Of a stretch of 64,000 bases of DNA, positions 24,290 to 34,363 are shown one piece after another; position 1 is the stretch's first letter; every line of letters starts with the position of its first letter. The translations under genes and the position numbers were made by a program. Below the pieces are notes generated by a model. That model saw only the letters and a list, made by a program, of their open reading frames with translations. It searched no databases and was not told where the DNA came from. Origin of the DNA: Bacillus timonensis (GTDB lineage: Bacteria > Bacillota > Bacilli > Bacillales > Bacillaceae_L); assembly GCA_020171895.1 (NCBI GenBank), contig JAIVAN010000003.1, forward strand, positions 620,001 through 684,000, written 5' to 3'.

Positions 24290-24790
24290 TTGATCACCTT
24301 TAATACTCGCCCTGCAACTATTTCGGATCTAGATAACATGCTTGCTATATATAATGAAGCGATTTTATCTACGGTTGCAACGTTTGATACAGTTCCACGA
24401 ACACAAGAAGAACAATTACACTGGTTTAAAAATCACGGTCCATCTCACCCCATTTTAGTTACTGAGCAAAACGGAATTGTAGTTGGTTGGATATCACTTT
24501 CAAAGTGGTCGGATCGACAAGCATATAACCAAACCGTAGAGCTTTCTATGTATATACACAAAGATTTTCGTGGACAAGGTGCTGGAAAAGAATTAATGCA
24601 GCAAATTTTAAAAGTTGCTAAAAGAGCACACCTTCATACAATCATTTCGAGAATTTCAGATGGAAATGATGCTAGTATTCACCTACACAAACAATTTGGT
24701 TTTAACGAAATAGGAACCATGAAAGAAGTAGGGAAAAAGTTTGGAAGATTTATAGATGTACACATCTATCAAAAGATGTTAACTGACTGA
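24290..24790 (+). CDS. GNAT acetyltransferase, YwnH/phosphinothricin-acetyltransferase-like
   Basis: 166-residue GNAT protein. Signs are AIYNEAILSTVATFDT near the start, GWISLSKWSDRQAYNQTVE, the acetyl-CoA loop FRGQGAGKELM and GNDASIHLHKQFGF. This is the pattern of the bar/YwnH group, which acetylates small amines such as phosphinothricin or methionine sulfone. The TTG at 24290 has AAGGAGTG at about 6 bases; an in-frame GTG lies within that ribosome site. It is a single gene. The natural substrate is not known. Confidence 0.85.
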   Translation: MITFNTRPATISDLDNMLAIYNEAILSTVATFDTVPRTQEEQLHWFKNHGPSHPILVTEQNGIVVGWISLSKWSDRQAYNQTVELSMYIHKDFRGQGAGKELMQQILKVAKRAHLHTIISRISDGNDASIHLHKQFGFNEIGTMKEVGKKFGRFIDVHIYQKMLTD

Positions 24791-24880
24791 TAAAAGTATT
24801 TACTAATGTGACACAATCAGATAAGATAAATAATTATATAAAAACCTGTATTTTTATTCACGCTATATGAGGAGTCTATC

Positions 24881-26047
24881 ATGAAAAATATTATTATAAA
24901 CCACATTGAAGAATGTAAAGATCAATATATTTCTATTTGTGAGTACATAGGTGAAAATCCAGAACTCGGACATGAAGAATTTAAAGCGGCTAAAATTCTT
25001 ACCGATTACTTAAAGGAACATGACTTTAAAGTTGAACATGGTACAGCAGGTCTCCCTACGGCTTTTAAAGCAACTGTTGACAGTGGAACAGAAGGACCGA
25101 CAATCGGTATTATGGCAGAATATGACGCCCTTCCTGAATTAGGACATGCATGTGGTCACAATATCATCGGTACAATGGCTATTGCTGCTGGGATTGCACT
25201 AAGTAAAGTGATCAATAAAACTGGTGGGAAAATCATTGTATATGGTACTCCTGCAGAAGAAACAAAAGGTGGAAAAGTAACGATGGCTGAAAAGGGAGAA
25301 TTTAATAACCTTGATATTGCCATGATGGTTCATCCTTTAAATCGTTATGTGAAGAGTGGCTCATCTTTAGCAATGGATGCTATTCAATTTGAATTTACTG
25401 GAAAATCTTCACATGCAGCAGCAAGCCCTCACGAAGGTATAAACGCGCTTGATGCAGTTATTCAAACATTTAACAGCATCAATGCCTTAAGACAACATAT
25501 AAAGCCAGATGCTCGTATTCATGGAATTATAACTGAAGGTGGCAAAGCAGCAAATATCGTCCCAGATTATGCAGTGGCTCAGTTTTATGTAAGAGCAAAT
25601 GAAAGAGCATATGTAAATGAACTTATTAAAAAAGTAAAAAACTGTGCCAAAGCTGCAGCATTATCTACTGGAGCAACAATGACTCATTCATTCTATGAAT
25701 TATCATATGATAACATGATAACTAACGAACATCTCTCAGAGACCTTCACTCAAAATCTATTATTTCTAGGGGTGCCTATTGAAGAGATCCAAACTGAAAC
25801 ATCTGGATCAGGATCGTTAGATATGGGGAATGTCAGCCAACTTGTTCCCTCAATTCATCCTTACATTCAAATTTGCAAGGAACCTTATGCCTGTCATACA
25901 CCAGAGTTTAGAGAAGCCTCATTAAGTAATATGGGATTTGATGGACTTTTATTAGGTGCAAAAGCGATGGCTTTGACTGGTCTTGAAGTATTGCTCAATC
26001 CACGACTATTAGAAAATATTAAAAATGAATTTGAGAATCGAATTTAA
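24881..26047 (+). CDS. M20 family amidohydrolase/peptidase
   Basis: 388-residue metal-dependent hydrolase of the M20D (AbgB/HipO/YxeP-like) type. Metal ligands appear in GHACGHN (Cys and His pair), PAEETKGGK (Glu) and MMVHP (His), with the dimerisation domain between about 170 and 285 (KSSHAAASPHEGINALDA). The final ligand region is near CHTPEF. The ATG is preceded by ATGAGGAG. Members hydrolyse N-acyl or p-aminobenzoyl amino acids; the substrate is undefined. A terminator follows at 26063-26092. Confidence 0.88.
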   Translation: MKNIIINHIEECKDQYISICEYIGENPELGHEEFKAAKILTDYLKEHDFKVEHGTAGLPTAFKATVDSGTEGPTIGIMAEYDALPELGHACGHNIIGTMAIAAGIALSKVINKTGGKIIVYGTPAEETKGGKVTMAEKGEFNNLDIAMMVHPLNRYVKSGSSLAMDAIQFEFTGKSSHAAASPHEGINALDAVIQTFNSINALRQHIKPDARIHGIITEGGKAANIVPDYAVAQFYVRANERAYVNELIKKVKNCAKAAALSTGATMTHSFYELSYDNMITNEHLSETFTQNLLFLGVPIEEIQTETSGSGSLDMGNVSQLVPSIHPYIQICKEPYACHTPEFREASLSNMGFDGLLLGAKAMALTGLEVLLNPRLLENIKNEFENRI

Positions 26048-26062
26048 ACCTTTAATACTACG

Positions 26063-26092
26063 ACCGTTTAAGTATCCTCTTAAACGGTTTTC
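26063..26092 (+). terminator. Terminator of the M20 gene
   Basis: ACCGTTTAAG TATCCT CTTAAACGGT followed by TTTCT. Confidence 0.75.
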
Positions 26093-26142
26093 TATTACCA
26101 TAATCATATTCATAGCAATCATTTCGTATAACGAAGTAAATT

Positions 26143-26152
26143 GTGGTATAAT
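26143..26152 (+). promoter_or_regulatory. Extended -10 promoter of the M32 carboxypeptidase gene
   Basis: TGTGGTATAAT contains an extended -10 (TGGTATAAT), about 47 bases before the start codon. No good -35 is seen, as expected for extended -10 promoters. Confidence 0.45.
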
Positions 26153-26198
26153 AAAGTAACAAATTATCATAAAATTCGCAAAGCGGGAGTGATTAATT

Positions 26199-27734
26199 AT
26201 GACAGTAAAAAGTAATTTAAAGATGGAACTATCCGAAGCTGTGTCTAAATTTAAACAACTTGATGAAACTATCTCTCATTATACTAATGTAATCGGATTA
26301 GCCAATTGGGACCAACGAACGAAGGCACCTAAGAAAGGCCGAGCTCTTTTTGCAAAGTCTATCGGTGCGTTATCAACAGAAGCATTTAAACTTTCTATTT
26401 CACAAGAAATGCGAGAAGTACTAGAAACATTGACTCAACCTGAAAATTTCGAACAATTAGATCAAGTTACTCAAGCATGTGTTCGAGAACGAAAAGCCAC
26501 GTTTGAAAAGTCTAAGACTATTCCGTCTGAAACTTATCAAGAATACGTTGTACTCATGTCTACTGCAAATAACTCATGGGAAGACGCACGTAAGGAAAAT
26601 GATTTTTCATTATTTGCTCCATACCTTGAAAAAATGGTTGAACTCAAGAAGAAATTTGCAGAATTTTATGGATATGAAGGACATCCATACAATGCATTAC
26701 TAGATGAATTTGAACCCGGATTAACTGTTGAGAAATTAGACCCACTATTTAAGAATTTAAGAGAAAGCAGTATAAATCTTCTAAAAAGAATTCAGGAGTC
26801 TAATTATTCACCAAGGAAGGACATTTTTAAATTAACCTATGATATCCCTTCACAAAAGGCGTTTAACAAGTTTATTTTACCTAAATTAGGATACGACTTA
26901 GACGCAGGTAGATTAGATGAAACTACTCATCCCTTTGCATTAGCAATTAACACTGGAGATGTTAGAATTACAACCAGATACTTAGAGGATAATGTTCGTT
27001 CTGCTATTTTCGGTACTATTCACGAAACCGGACATGCACTTTATGAACAAGGTGTTAATCCAGACTATGAAGGAACTGTGATTAGACGAGGCACATCTTT
27101 TGGCATCCATGAATCACAATCACGATTTTTAGAAAATATGGTCGGAAGAAGCAAGGAATTTTGGACCCATTTTTATGGTGATTTACAAGACCACTTCCCT
27201 ACTCAGTTAAGTAATGTTCCTTTAGATGATTTTTATAGAGCAATCAATTTGGTAGAGCCTTCATACATACGTGTAGAGGCTGACGAATTAACATACAACC
27301 TACATATCATGTTAAGATATGAGATTGAAAAATCACTAATCAGTGGTGAGATTGAAGTAAAGGACTTACCTTCCGTTTGGAATAGTAAAATGGAAGAATA
27401 TTTCGGTATTACCCCTCCTACTAATACTCTTGGAGTATTACAGGATGTACATTGGTCACAAGGTGGATTTGGTTATTTCCCATCCTATTCTCTTGGTAAT
27501 TTGTATTCTGCTCAAATATTAAATACGATTCTAAAAGAGATTCCAGATTTCTATGCATTAATTGAAAAAGGTGAATTTCTAAAAATAAGGCTATGGTTAA
27601 AAGAGAATATCCATCAGTTCGGCAAATTATATACGCCAGACGAACTAATCAAAAAAGTAACAGGTGAAGAACCTAACTCTGCATATCTTGTTGATTACCT
27701 CGAAAATAAATATAGACAAATCTACGGAATTTAA
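26199..27734 (+). CDS. ypwA: Carboxypeptidase Taq family (M32) metallocarboxypeptidase
   Basis: 511-residue M32 thermostable-type carboxypeptidase. The zinc motif HETGH lies near residue 274 (FGTIHETGHALYEQG), with the second metal ligand in the IHESQSR region about 30 residues later. DQRTKAP (NWDQRT) near residue 36 and the C-terminal HWSQGGFGYFPSYSLGN are M32 hallmarks. It removes C-terminal residues from peptides in the cytoplasm. Length agrees with B. subtilis YpwA (about 501). ATG with GCGGGAGTGA upstream; terminator downstream at 27760-27797. Confidence 0.93.
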   Translation: MTVKSNLKMELSEAVSKFKQLDETISHYTNVIGLANWDQRTKAPKKGRALFAKSIGALSTEAFKLSISQEMREVLETLTQPENFEQLDQVTQACVRERKATFEKSKTIPSETYQEYVVLMSTANNSWEDARKENDFSLFAPYLEKMVELKKKFAEFYGYEGHPYNALLDEFEPGLTVEKLDPLFKNLRESSINLLKRIQESNYSPRKDIFKLTYDIPSQKAFNKFILPKLGYDLDAGRLDETTHPFALAINTGDVRITTRYLEDNVRSAIFGTIHETGHALYEQGVNPDYEGTVIRRGTSFGIHESQSRFLENMVGRSKEFWTHFYGDLQDHFPTQLSNVPLDDFYRAINLVEPSYIRVEADELTYNLHIMLRYEIEKSLISGEIEVKDLPSVWNSKMEEYFGITPPTNTLGVLQDVHWSQGGFGYFPSYSLGNLYSAQILNTILKEIPDFYALIEKGEFLKIRLWLKENIHQFGKLYTPDELIKKVTGEEPNSAYLVDYLENKYRQIYGI

Positions 27735-27759
27735 TTCAACAATAATTGTTTATCAACCT

Positions 27760-27797
27760 AAGAGACATGTATTTAACTAAAATATATGTCTCTTTTT
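27760..27797 (+). terminator. Terminator of ypwA
   Basis: AAGAGACAT ... ATGTCTCTT stem with a 17-base loop and TTTT tail. Confidence 0.75.
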
Positions 27798-27876
27798 ATA
27801 GAAAATATTTACAAGTATTGGGTATTTATACTATTCTTTTATAGAAGGAACTTGGATTTTATAAAGGGGTTAACTA

Positions 27877-29145
27877 ATGGAAAAAGAAGCAGATTTAAGA
27901 TTAAAAGTGGAAAATCTTGAAAAACAAGTAAAGTATTATGAGAAGGTACTCTCAAACATTCCATTTCAACTAGAATATAAAGACTTCTATGAAGGCTTTA
28001 CTTTATCTAAATCTAGAGGAAATACTTTACCTATTATCGATATTCTATTAGACGAAGGTGCTAATCCTCTAGAGAAACAATTAAAAATGGATTTATCAAT
28101 TAAGGACCTTCCGTTTGAAGAAATAGAAGCATTTCTATACCCTATTTTAGACCTAGTACCCTATCACATCGTGTTTATTGATAAGCTGGGAAGAATCACT
28201 TTTTGTAATAAACAAACCGCTGATGACCTAAAAGTTAGACGTCAGAACATGATTGGAAAACACTTGAGAGACCTGTTGCAAATTCCTGATGATCTTATCA
28301 TGTTATTAAAAACCCTTCAAACAAAAGAGCCAATTTACAATCTTGAGGTACTTGACTCAAATTACGGTATCGTAAATACTAGAATTATCTTTGACAATGA
28401 AGGAAATATATTAAGAGTAATTGGAACTTTCCATTTTTTAAACTCTATAAAAGAATCTGAAAAACAAGCTTTAGCTGGTAGAATTGCTGCTGGAATAGCA
28501 CATGAAATAAGGAATCCTCTTACAACTGTTAGAGGATATCTACAATATTTACAACAGACCATTGATCCTACTATTGCTATTCTTTTTAAGGACCTTCTAA
28601 TCCCAGAGTTAGATCGTGCAAATAAAATCATCTCTGATTTTTTAAGTGTAGCTAGACCTTCTGATCGTCAACGTAAACCAATAAATATAAATACTTTTTT
28701 GGAGTACCAATTAGGCTACCTTTTGAGAAGTGAAGCTTTATTACAAAATGTCAATATTTCTTTTGATCTTGCAACTAATACAAACGATTACTTGTTGCTC
28801 TCAAACCAAGACGAGCTTATTCAAGTCTTTTTGAATTTGTTTAGAAACGCAATGGAAGCTCAATCACAAAAACACTTACACATAACTATAACTAGTAAAA
28901 TAGATACCGACAGGTTAGTTATCACTTTTGAAGATAATGGGATTGGTATATCTCAAAAAAATATCGATCATATTTTTGATCCATTTTTTTCAACAAAAGA
29001 CTCAGGTACTGGTTTAGGTCTTTCTATCTCTAAAAAAATTATTGAAAACTACGGAGGAACAATGCGAGTTAAAAGCAAAGAAAACTTAGGCAGTACTTTT
29101 ATCATTGAGTTTCCAGTTGAAATCCAAAGTAGAAAAACAACATAA
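27877..29145 (+). CDS. PAS-domain sensor histidine kinase (sporulation-kinase-like)
   Basis: 422-residue cytoplasmic histidine kinase. A short N-terminal coiled coil (residues 1-20) precedes a PAS domain (about 85-195, PYHIVFIDKLGRITFCNKQT). The HisKA domain has the phosphoacceptor H209 (GIAHEIRNPLTTVRG). The ATPase domain has the N box (NLFRNAMEAQSQ), G1 (DNGIGI), F (DPFFSTKDSGTG) and G2 (GLGLSISKKI). No transmembrane helices. The HEIRNPLT-VRG core is typical of kinases that feed the Spo0F phosphorelay. No response regulator gene is adjacent, so it is an orphan. Terminator at 29144-29178. Confidence 0.9.
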   Translation: MEKEADLRLKVENLEKQVKYYEKVLSNIPFQLEYKDFYEGFTLSKSRGNTLPIIDILLDEGANPLEKQLKMDLSIKDLPFEEIEAFLYPILDLVPYHIVFIDKLGRITFCNKQTADDLKVRRQNMIGKHLRDLLQIPDDLIMLLKTLQTKEPIYNLEVLDSNYGIVNTRIIFDNEGNILRVIGTFHFLNSIKESEKQALAGRIAAGIAHEIRNPLTTVRGYLQYLQQTIDPTIAILFKDLLIPELDRANKIISDFLSVARPSDRQRKPININTFLEYQLGYLLRSEALLQNVNISFDLATNTNDYLLLSNQDELIQVFLNLFRNAMEAQSQKHLHITITSKIDTDRLVITFEDNGIGISQKNIDHIFDPFFSTKDSGTGLGLSISKKIIENYGGTMRVKSKENLGSTFIIEFPVEIQSRKTT

Positions 29146-29178
29146 AAGAGGTACCCATTTTAAAGGGTACCTCTTTTA
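29144..29178. terminator. Bidirectional terminator between the kinase and cspD
   Basis: Perfect 13-bp stem AAAAGAGGTACCC / GGGTACCTCTTTT with A-tract on one side and T-tract on the other; it serves both convergent genes. Confidence 0.85.
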
Positions 29179-29203
29179 CCATTCTATCTATATAGAAGAG
29201 AGA

Positions 29204-29416
<213 letters not shown>

Positions 29417-29593
29417 CTAAAAATCAATACACAACAAGAATGTGCATTTTAAAATATTAACCATTAACACTTTCAGTTTTTGTACATACATGAAATGAGA
29501 TATGTATAAATTTAACTTATAAAGCTAAATGGTCTGTTCAATAATAACATTGTTTTATTTCTAAGTCAATATGTGCCATTTTTGCTCGTTATT

Positions 29594-29622
29594 TAAAAAA
29601 AGAAACCCTGCTAAAGGGTCTC
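29594..29622 (-). terminator. Terminator of the SulP gene
   Basis: Minus strand GAGACCCTTTAGCAGGGTTTC followed by TTTTTTTAAAT, directly after the stop codon at 29623. Confidence 0.85.
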
Positions 29623-31074
29623 TTAATGTCCTGACGGTGATGTAATTCCAACTCGATCGATGATTAGTTTACTTTCTTCATTTAATCCGACAATTTGAAC
29701 ATCTTTATCTTGTTTTTGATATTTGGCGACTACTTTTGCAATAGCTGTAACTGCAGAGTGATCCCATACATGGGATTGGCTAAAATCAATTTCGATAAAT
29801 TTAGGGTCGTTATGATAATCAAAAAGTTCAACAAAATGAAGCATTGTACCAAAGAATAGTTGTCCTGAGATTTTATATACCTTTTTGTTACCATCGACTT
29901 TTTGTGTCGTTCTAATTTGTGCCATCTTCCAACCAAAGACAAGAGCACTTAAGATAACTCCTGCAAAAACACCTTTTGCAAGGTCATGAGTATAAACAAC
30001 AATTGCAACAGTAATTACCATAATTGCAGCATCACTTCTTGGCAACCTTCCTAAATCCTTTAGTGATTGCCAATCAAATGTACCAATCGAAACCATAATC
30101 ATTACCCCAACTAATGCAGCCATTGGAATTTTTGTAACAATATCACCTAAAACCAGTATTAGAAAAAGTAAAAATACTCCGGCTACTAGAGCAGAAAGTC
30201 TCCCTCTTCCCCCTGACTTCACATTAATTACAGATTGTCCAATCATCGCACAACCTGCCATTCCACCAAAGAATCCTGTGACCATATTTGCTACACCTTG
30301 GCCACGTATTTCTCTATTCTTATCACTTTTTGTTTCAGTCATCTCATCAACTATAGTAGCCGTTAAAAGTGATTCTAGGATACCAACAATTGCTAAAGTA
30401 AAAGAATATGGAAGAATAATCATTAGTGTTTCTATTGATAATTCAATAGATGGGATATGAAAAATCGGTAATGATTGAGTAATCTTTCCCATATCTCCTA
30501 CTGTCTTTAAATCAAATCCTACGAAAATTGATAATGCTGTCATAGCAATAATGGCTACTAACGCTGAAGGAACAGCCTTTGTAAATCTTGGTAAAATATA
30601 AATAATCGCTAATGTACCAAAAACCATTACATACATCGCCATTGATGCGCCGACAAAATGTGGTAATTGCGCCATAAAGATTAAAATGGCTAACGCATTT
30701 ACAAAACCGATAATTACTGACTGTGGTAAAAACGTGATAAATCTACCGAGTTTTAAAACACCTAATAAAAACTGAATGATTCCTGTTAATACGGTTGCTG
30801 CTAGTAAATATTCTAATCCATGCTCCGCCACAAGTGTGACCATAAGTAAAGCCATAGCCCCTGTAGCTGCTGAAATCATACCAGGTCTACCACCTGTAAA
30901 TGCGATAATGACAGCGATACAAAATGATGCGTATAAACCAACCATTGGGTCTACTCCTGCAATGATAGCAAATGCAATTGCTTCTGGGATTAATGCTAAT
31001 GCAACTGTAATACCAGCTAATGTATCACCTCTCACATTTGAAAACCATTCGTTTTTTAATGAGTGAATATTCAT
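29623..31074 (-). CDS. SulP family anion transporter
   Basis: 483-residue SLC26/SulP transporter with about 10-12 transmembrane helices. The N-terminal signature is DTLAGITVALALIPEAIAFAIIAGVDP. A conserved GMISAATGAMA region follows near residue 65, and a shortened cytoplasmic STAS domain lies at about 395-480 (SGQLFFGTMLHFVELFDYH, FIEIDFSQSHVWDHSAV). It resembles bicarbonate/sulfate transporters of the BicA type; the ion cannot be decided. The ATG follows GGAAGAGGTG. A stable hairpin lies in its leader at 31111-31133. Confidence 0.9.
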   Translation of the reverse strand: MNIHSLKNEWFSNVRGDTLAGITVALALIPEAIAFAIIAGVDPMVGLYASFCIAVIIAFTGGRPGMISAATGAMALLMVTLVAEHGLEYLLAATVLTGIIQFLLGVLKLGRFITFLPQSVIIGFVNALAILIFMAQLPHFVGASMAMYVMVFGTLAIIYILPRFTKAVPSALVAIIAMTALSIFVGFDLKTVGDMGKITQSLPIFHIPSIELSIETLMIILPYSFTLAIVGILESLLTATIVDEMTETKSDKNREIRGQGVANMVTGFFGGMAGCAMIGQSVINVKSGGRGRLSALVAGVFLLFLILVLGDIVTKIPMAALVGVMIMVSIGTFDWQSLKDLGRLPRSDAAIMVITVAIVVYTHDLAKGVFAGVILSALVFGWKMAQIRTTQKVDGNKKVYKISGQLFFGTMLHFVELFDYHNDPKFIEIDFSQSHVWDHSAVTAIAKVVAKYQKQDKDVQIVGLNEESKLIIDRVGITSPSGH

Positions 31075-31110
31075 AGATGCACCTCTTCCTTATTAAGTTA
31101 TGAATCTAGT

Positions 31111-31133
31111 GACTTTCAACTCTCATGAAAGTC
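31111..31133 (-). promoter_or_regulatory. Leader hairpin upstream of the SulP gene
   Basis: Minus strand GACTTTCA TGAGAGT TGAAAGTC, a perfect 8-bp stem 37 bases before the start codon. No T-run follows, so it is not a terminator. It could be a regulatory RNA hairpin or a protein-binding dyad; class unknown. Confidence 0.4.
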
Positions 31134-31324
31134 GGGTCCGTTTACAACAAGACGAATCATACCACATTTATCTCCTCTTTAAAAAACGTATGTAAGCGTA
31201 TAAATTCCTAACTTTTCTTCATTTTTCTTTATTTTTCGTCATAATGCTTATCATTTCATAAAATGCGTATTTCAAAGTATATTTTTGCTTTTTAATAGAC
31301 TACTTAAATTCTATCAATCTGTTC

Positions 31325-31351
31325 TATCTTATTTACATGCTGAATAAGATA
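31325..31351 (+). promoter_or_regulatory. Perfect inverted repeat upstream of the aldehyde dehydrogenase gene
   Basis: TATCTTATT TACATGCTG AATAAGATA: 9-bp perfect arms, 27 bp in all, 65 bases before the start codon at 31416. This is a candidate operator for a dimeric regulator. The rest of 31134-31415 holds no gene beyond a possible 8-codon leader (TTG at 31369). Confidence 0.5.
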
Positions 31352-31415
31352 AAAGGGGAAGAACAACTTGAGAAACCTTCTACTAATTAATTAAAGGATT
31401 AAAGGGGGAAGAAAA

Positions 31416-32936
31416 ATGATTTATGCACAACCGGGAACGGCTGGAGCAAAAGTAGAATTTAAGAAACGATATGAAAATTACATTGGAGGAGAGTGGGTAC
31501 CACCTGTTAATGGTGAATATTTCGAAAACATTACTCCGGTAACAGGAAATGCTTTCTGTGAAGTAGCCAGGTCAAATGCCGAGGATATTGAACTTGCAAT
31601 TGATGCTGCGCATGCTGCAAAGGAAAGTTGGGGACGCACCTCTGTAACAGAACGCTCAAACATATTAAATAGTATAGCTAACAGAATGGAAGAGAACTTA
31701 GAAATGCTTGCGGTTGCTGAATCATGGGAAAATGGTAAACCAATAAGAGAAACAATGGCTGCTGACCTTCCTCTTGCAATCGATCATTTTAGATACTTTG
31801 CTAGCTGTATAAGAGCACAAGAAGGAAGCTTAGGAGAACTTGATCAAGATACAGTATCATACCATTTTACAGAACCACTAGGTGTAGTAGCTCAAATCAT
31901 ACCATGGAATTTCCCACTTTTAATGGCAACGTGGAAATTAGCACCGGCACTTGCAGCAGGAAATTGCGTTGTGTTAAAACCTGCTGAACAAACACCCGCT
32001 TCTATTATGGTATTAATGGAATTAATTGAAGACTTATTACCACCAGGTGTTGTAAACATAATAAATGGATTTGGTGTTGAAGCTGGAAAGCCACTCGCAT
32101 CATCTAGTCGTGTTTCAAAAGTTGCCTTCACAGGTGAAACAACAACAGGAAGAATGATTATGCAATACGCATCCCAGAATATTATACCAGTCACACTTGA
32201 ATTAGGAGGAAAATCACCTAATATTTTCTTTTCTGATGTAGTTCGCCATGATGACGAATTCTTTGATAAAGCGATTGAGGGATTTGTCATGTTTGCCCTT
32301 AATCAAGGAGAAGTATGCACTTGTCCTTCCCGAGCGCTAATCCAAGAAGATATTTATGACCAATTTATGGAAAGAGCACTTAAGCGGGTTAAACAAATTA
32401 AACAAGGTAATCCTTTAGATACGGAGACAATGATTGGTGCTCAGGCGTCTACAGAACAATTAGAAAAAATACTCACATATTTCAATATTGCAAATGAAGA
32501 AGGCGCTCAATGTCTTGCTGGAGGTCAACGTGCAGCTCTAACTGGTGATCTAGAAGGTGGGTATTACATCCAACCAACAGTATTTAAAGGTCATAATAAA
32601 ATGAGGATTTTCCAAGAAGAGATATTTGGCCCGGTTGTATCTGTCACAACCTTTAAGGATGAAGCCGAAGCTTTGGAGCTAGCAAACGATACATTGTATG
32701 GACTAGGTGCAGGTGTTTGGACGAGAGATATGAATACTGCTTATCGATTTGGAAGAGGCATTGAGGCTGGTCGCGTTTGGACTAACTGTTATCACGCTTA
32801 CCCTGCTCACGCTGCTTTTGGAGGCTATAAAATGTCTGGTATAGGTAGAGAAAATCATAAAATGATGCTATCCCATTATCAACAGACAAAAAATCTATTA
32901 GTTAGCTATAGTCCTAAAGCATTGGGTTTCTTTTAA
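31416..32936 (+). CDS. Aldehyde dehydrogenase, acetaldehyde/ExaC type
   Basis: 506-residue NAD-dependent aldehyde dehydrogenase. The N terminus [19 protein letters not shown] and the linked DUF779 gene mark the ExaC/AcoD-type acetaldehyde dehydrogenases. Motifs: [21 protein letters not shown], the Glu in [11 protein letters not shown], and the catalytic cysteine in [12 protein letters not shown] (the double CTC is typical of this branch). ATG after AAAGGGGGA. A perfect dyad lies upstream. The DUF779 gene starts 2 bases after the stop codon and is co-transcribed. It probably oxidises acetaldehyde or related short aldehydes to acids. Confidence 0.9.
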   Translation: MIYAQPGTAGAKVEFKKRYENYIGGEWVPPVNGEYFENITPVTGNAFCEVARSNAEDIELAIDAAHAAKESWGRTSVTERSNILNSIANRMEENLEMLAVAESWENGKPIRETMAADLPLAIDHFRYFASCIRAQEGSLGELDQDTVSYHFTEPLGVVAQIIPWNFPLLMATWKLAPALAAGNCVVLKPAEQTPASIMVLMELIEDLLPPGVVNIINGFGVEAGKPLASSSRVSKVAFTGETTTGRMIMQYASQNIIPVTLELGGKSPNIFFSDVVRHDDEFFDKAIEGFVMFALNQGEVCTCPSRALIQEDIYDQFMERALKRVKQIKQGNPLDTETMIGAQASTEQLEKILTYFNIANEEGAQCLAGGQRAALTGDLEGGYYIQPTVFKGHNKMRIFQEEIFGPVVSVTTFKDEAEALELANDTLYGLGAGVWTRDMNTAYRFGRGIEAGRVWTNCYHAYPAHAAFGGYKMSGIGRENHKMMLSHYQQTKNLLVSYSPKALGFF

Positions 32937-32938
32937 GA

Positions 32939-33271
32939 ATGACTGAACTAGTAAAGGTTAGCGCAACTGAAAGTGCTTTAAAATTAATAGATGAGCTAAA
33001 GCAGAAGCATGGCGATCTATTATTTCATCAATCTGGTGGCTGTTGTGACGGTAGTTCACCTATGTGTTATCCAAGAAATGAATTAGTTATCGGTGAGGTA
33101 GATGTACTATTAGGTTATATCGGTGATTGTCCTTTTTATATGACAAAAAAGCAATATGATTATTGGAAGCATACTCAATTAATTATAGATGTTGTCCCTG
33201 GAAGAGGCGGTATGTTTTCCTTAGAAGGCCCCCTCGGTGTAAGGTTTTTGACCAGATCAAAACTTTTCTAG
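32939..33271 (+). CDS. DUF779 family protein
   Basis: 110-residue protein of the DUF779 family, with the cysteine-rich signature HQSGGCCDGSSPMCYP near residues 30-45 and DCPFYM near 63. It follows the aldehyde dehydrogenase gene by 2 bases, the pairing usual for this family. It is thought to assist that enzyme, but no biochemical role is known to me. No strong ribosome site, consistent with translational coupling. A symmetric terminator follows at 33283-33305. Confidence 0.9.
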   Translation: MTELVKVSATESALKLIDELKQKHGDLLFHQSGGCCDGSSPMCYPRNELVIGEVDVLLGYIGDCPFYMTKKQYDYWKHTQLIIDVVPGRGGMFSLEGPLGVRFLTRSKLF

Positions 33272-33282
33272 TAAAAAGGTAA

Positions 33283-33305
33283 AGAGGCTATCTATGATAG
33301 CCTCT
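33283..33305. terminator. Hairpin between DUF779 and msrAB genes (convergent)
   Basis: Perfect 10-bp stem AGAGGCTATC TAT GATAGCCTCT between convergent genes; A/T tails are modest on both sides. Confidence 0.7.
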
Positions 33306-33309
33306 CATT

Positions 33310-34281
33310 TCATTTAGAGAATAACTTTTTATAAACAGAATATCCTTCATCTTCAAGCCTACTATACGGGATAAAGCGAAGTGCAGCAGAATTAATACAA
33401 TATCGTAAACCATTTGGACCGGGTCCATCGTTAAATACATGGCCTAAATGAGAATCTGATTCCGAGCTTCTTACTTCAGTTCTTATCATCCCATGCGTTA
33501 AATCGATTTTTTCTATCACTTCCAACTCATCTATTGGCTTTGTGAAGCTCGGCCATCCGCACCCTGCATCATATTTATCTAAAGAACTAAATAATGGTTT
33601 ACCAGATACCACATCTACATAAATACCTTCATCCGTATGATTCCAATACTCATTTTTAAAAGGAGGTTCTGTGCCATTTTCCTGTGTTACATAATATTGC
33701 ATTTCCGAAAGCTTTCCCTTGAGTTCTTCTTTATTATTCCAATGTTGTTTGATAAACTCATCACGCCCTGATGCCTTTCGATACCTTTTATAGTGTGATT
33801 CATTCTTTTTATAATAGCCTTGATGATGTTCTTCTGCTGGATAAAATGTTGATGCCTCTAAGATTTCTGTGACAATCGGCTTTTTAAATCGACCACTTTT
33901 CTCAATTTCTTCCTTTGATTTTAGAGCCTGTTGTTTTTGCTCTTCTGAGTGGTAAAAAATTGCCGTTTTATATGATTCTCCTCGGTCATAAAATTGTCCA
34001 CCTGCATCGGTGGGATCGATTTGCTGCCAGTAAGTTGCTAAAAGTTGCTCGTAAGAATAAACGGTTGGATCAAATGTTATTTGGACAGCTTCTAAGTGAC
34101 CGGTTTTATCACTACATACCTCTTTATATGACGGATTTTCTTTATGTCCTCCTGTATAGCCTGAAACAACCTTGAGAATCCCTGGTTGCTCGTCAAACGG
34201 CTTAACCATACACCAAAAGCATCCCCCTGCAAAAGTTGCAACTTCAATATTCATATCATGTTGATTTATTTGATTTTCCAT
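33310..34281 (-). CDS. msrAB: Fused peptide methionine sulfoxide reductase MsrA-MsrB
   Basis: 323-residue bifunctional repair enzyme. The MsrA domain (about residues 10-170) has the GCFWC motif at 20-24 with catalytic C21. The MsrB domain (about 185-320) has [10 protein letters not shown] and the catalytic cysteine in [11 protein letters not shown] near the C terminus. Together they reduce the S and R forms of methionine sulfoxide. Fusion of the two is common in Firmicutes, while B. subtilis has two genes. No signal peptide, so it acts in the cytoplasm. MsrB zinc CxxC pairs are not seen, as in the zinc-free forms. Confidence 0.95.
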   Translation of the reverse strand: MENQINQHDMNIEVATFAGGCFWCMVKPFDEQPGILKVVSGYTGGHKENPSYKEVCSDKTGHLEAVQITFDPTVYSYEQLLATYWQQIDPTDAGGQFYDRGESYKTAIFYHSEEQKQQALKSKEEIEKSGRFKKPIVTEILEASTFYPAEEHHQGYYKKNESHYKRYRKASGRDEFIKQHWNNKEELKGKLSEMQYYVTQENGTEPPFKNEYWNHTDEGIYVDVVSGKPLFSSLDKYDAGCGWPSFTKPIDELEVIEKIDLTHGMIRTEVRSSESDSHLGHVFNDGPGPNGLRYCINSAALRFIPYSRLEDEGYSVYKKLFSK

Positions 34282-34363
34282 ACTTTACACACCCTTCTAT
34301 CTCCCACCTTATTCAAAATTATATCACTTTCAAAAAATGAAGAAAATTTTAAAGCATTAATAA

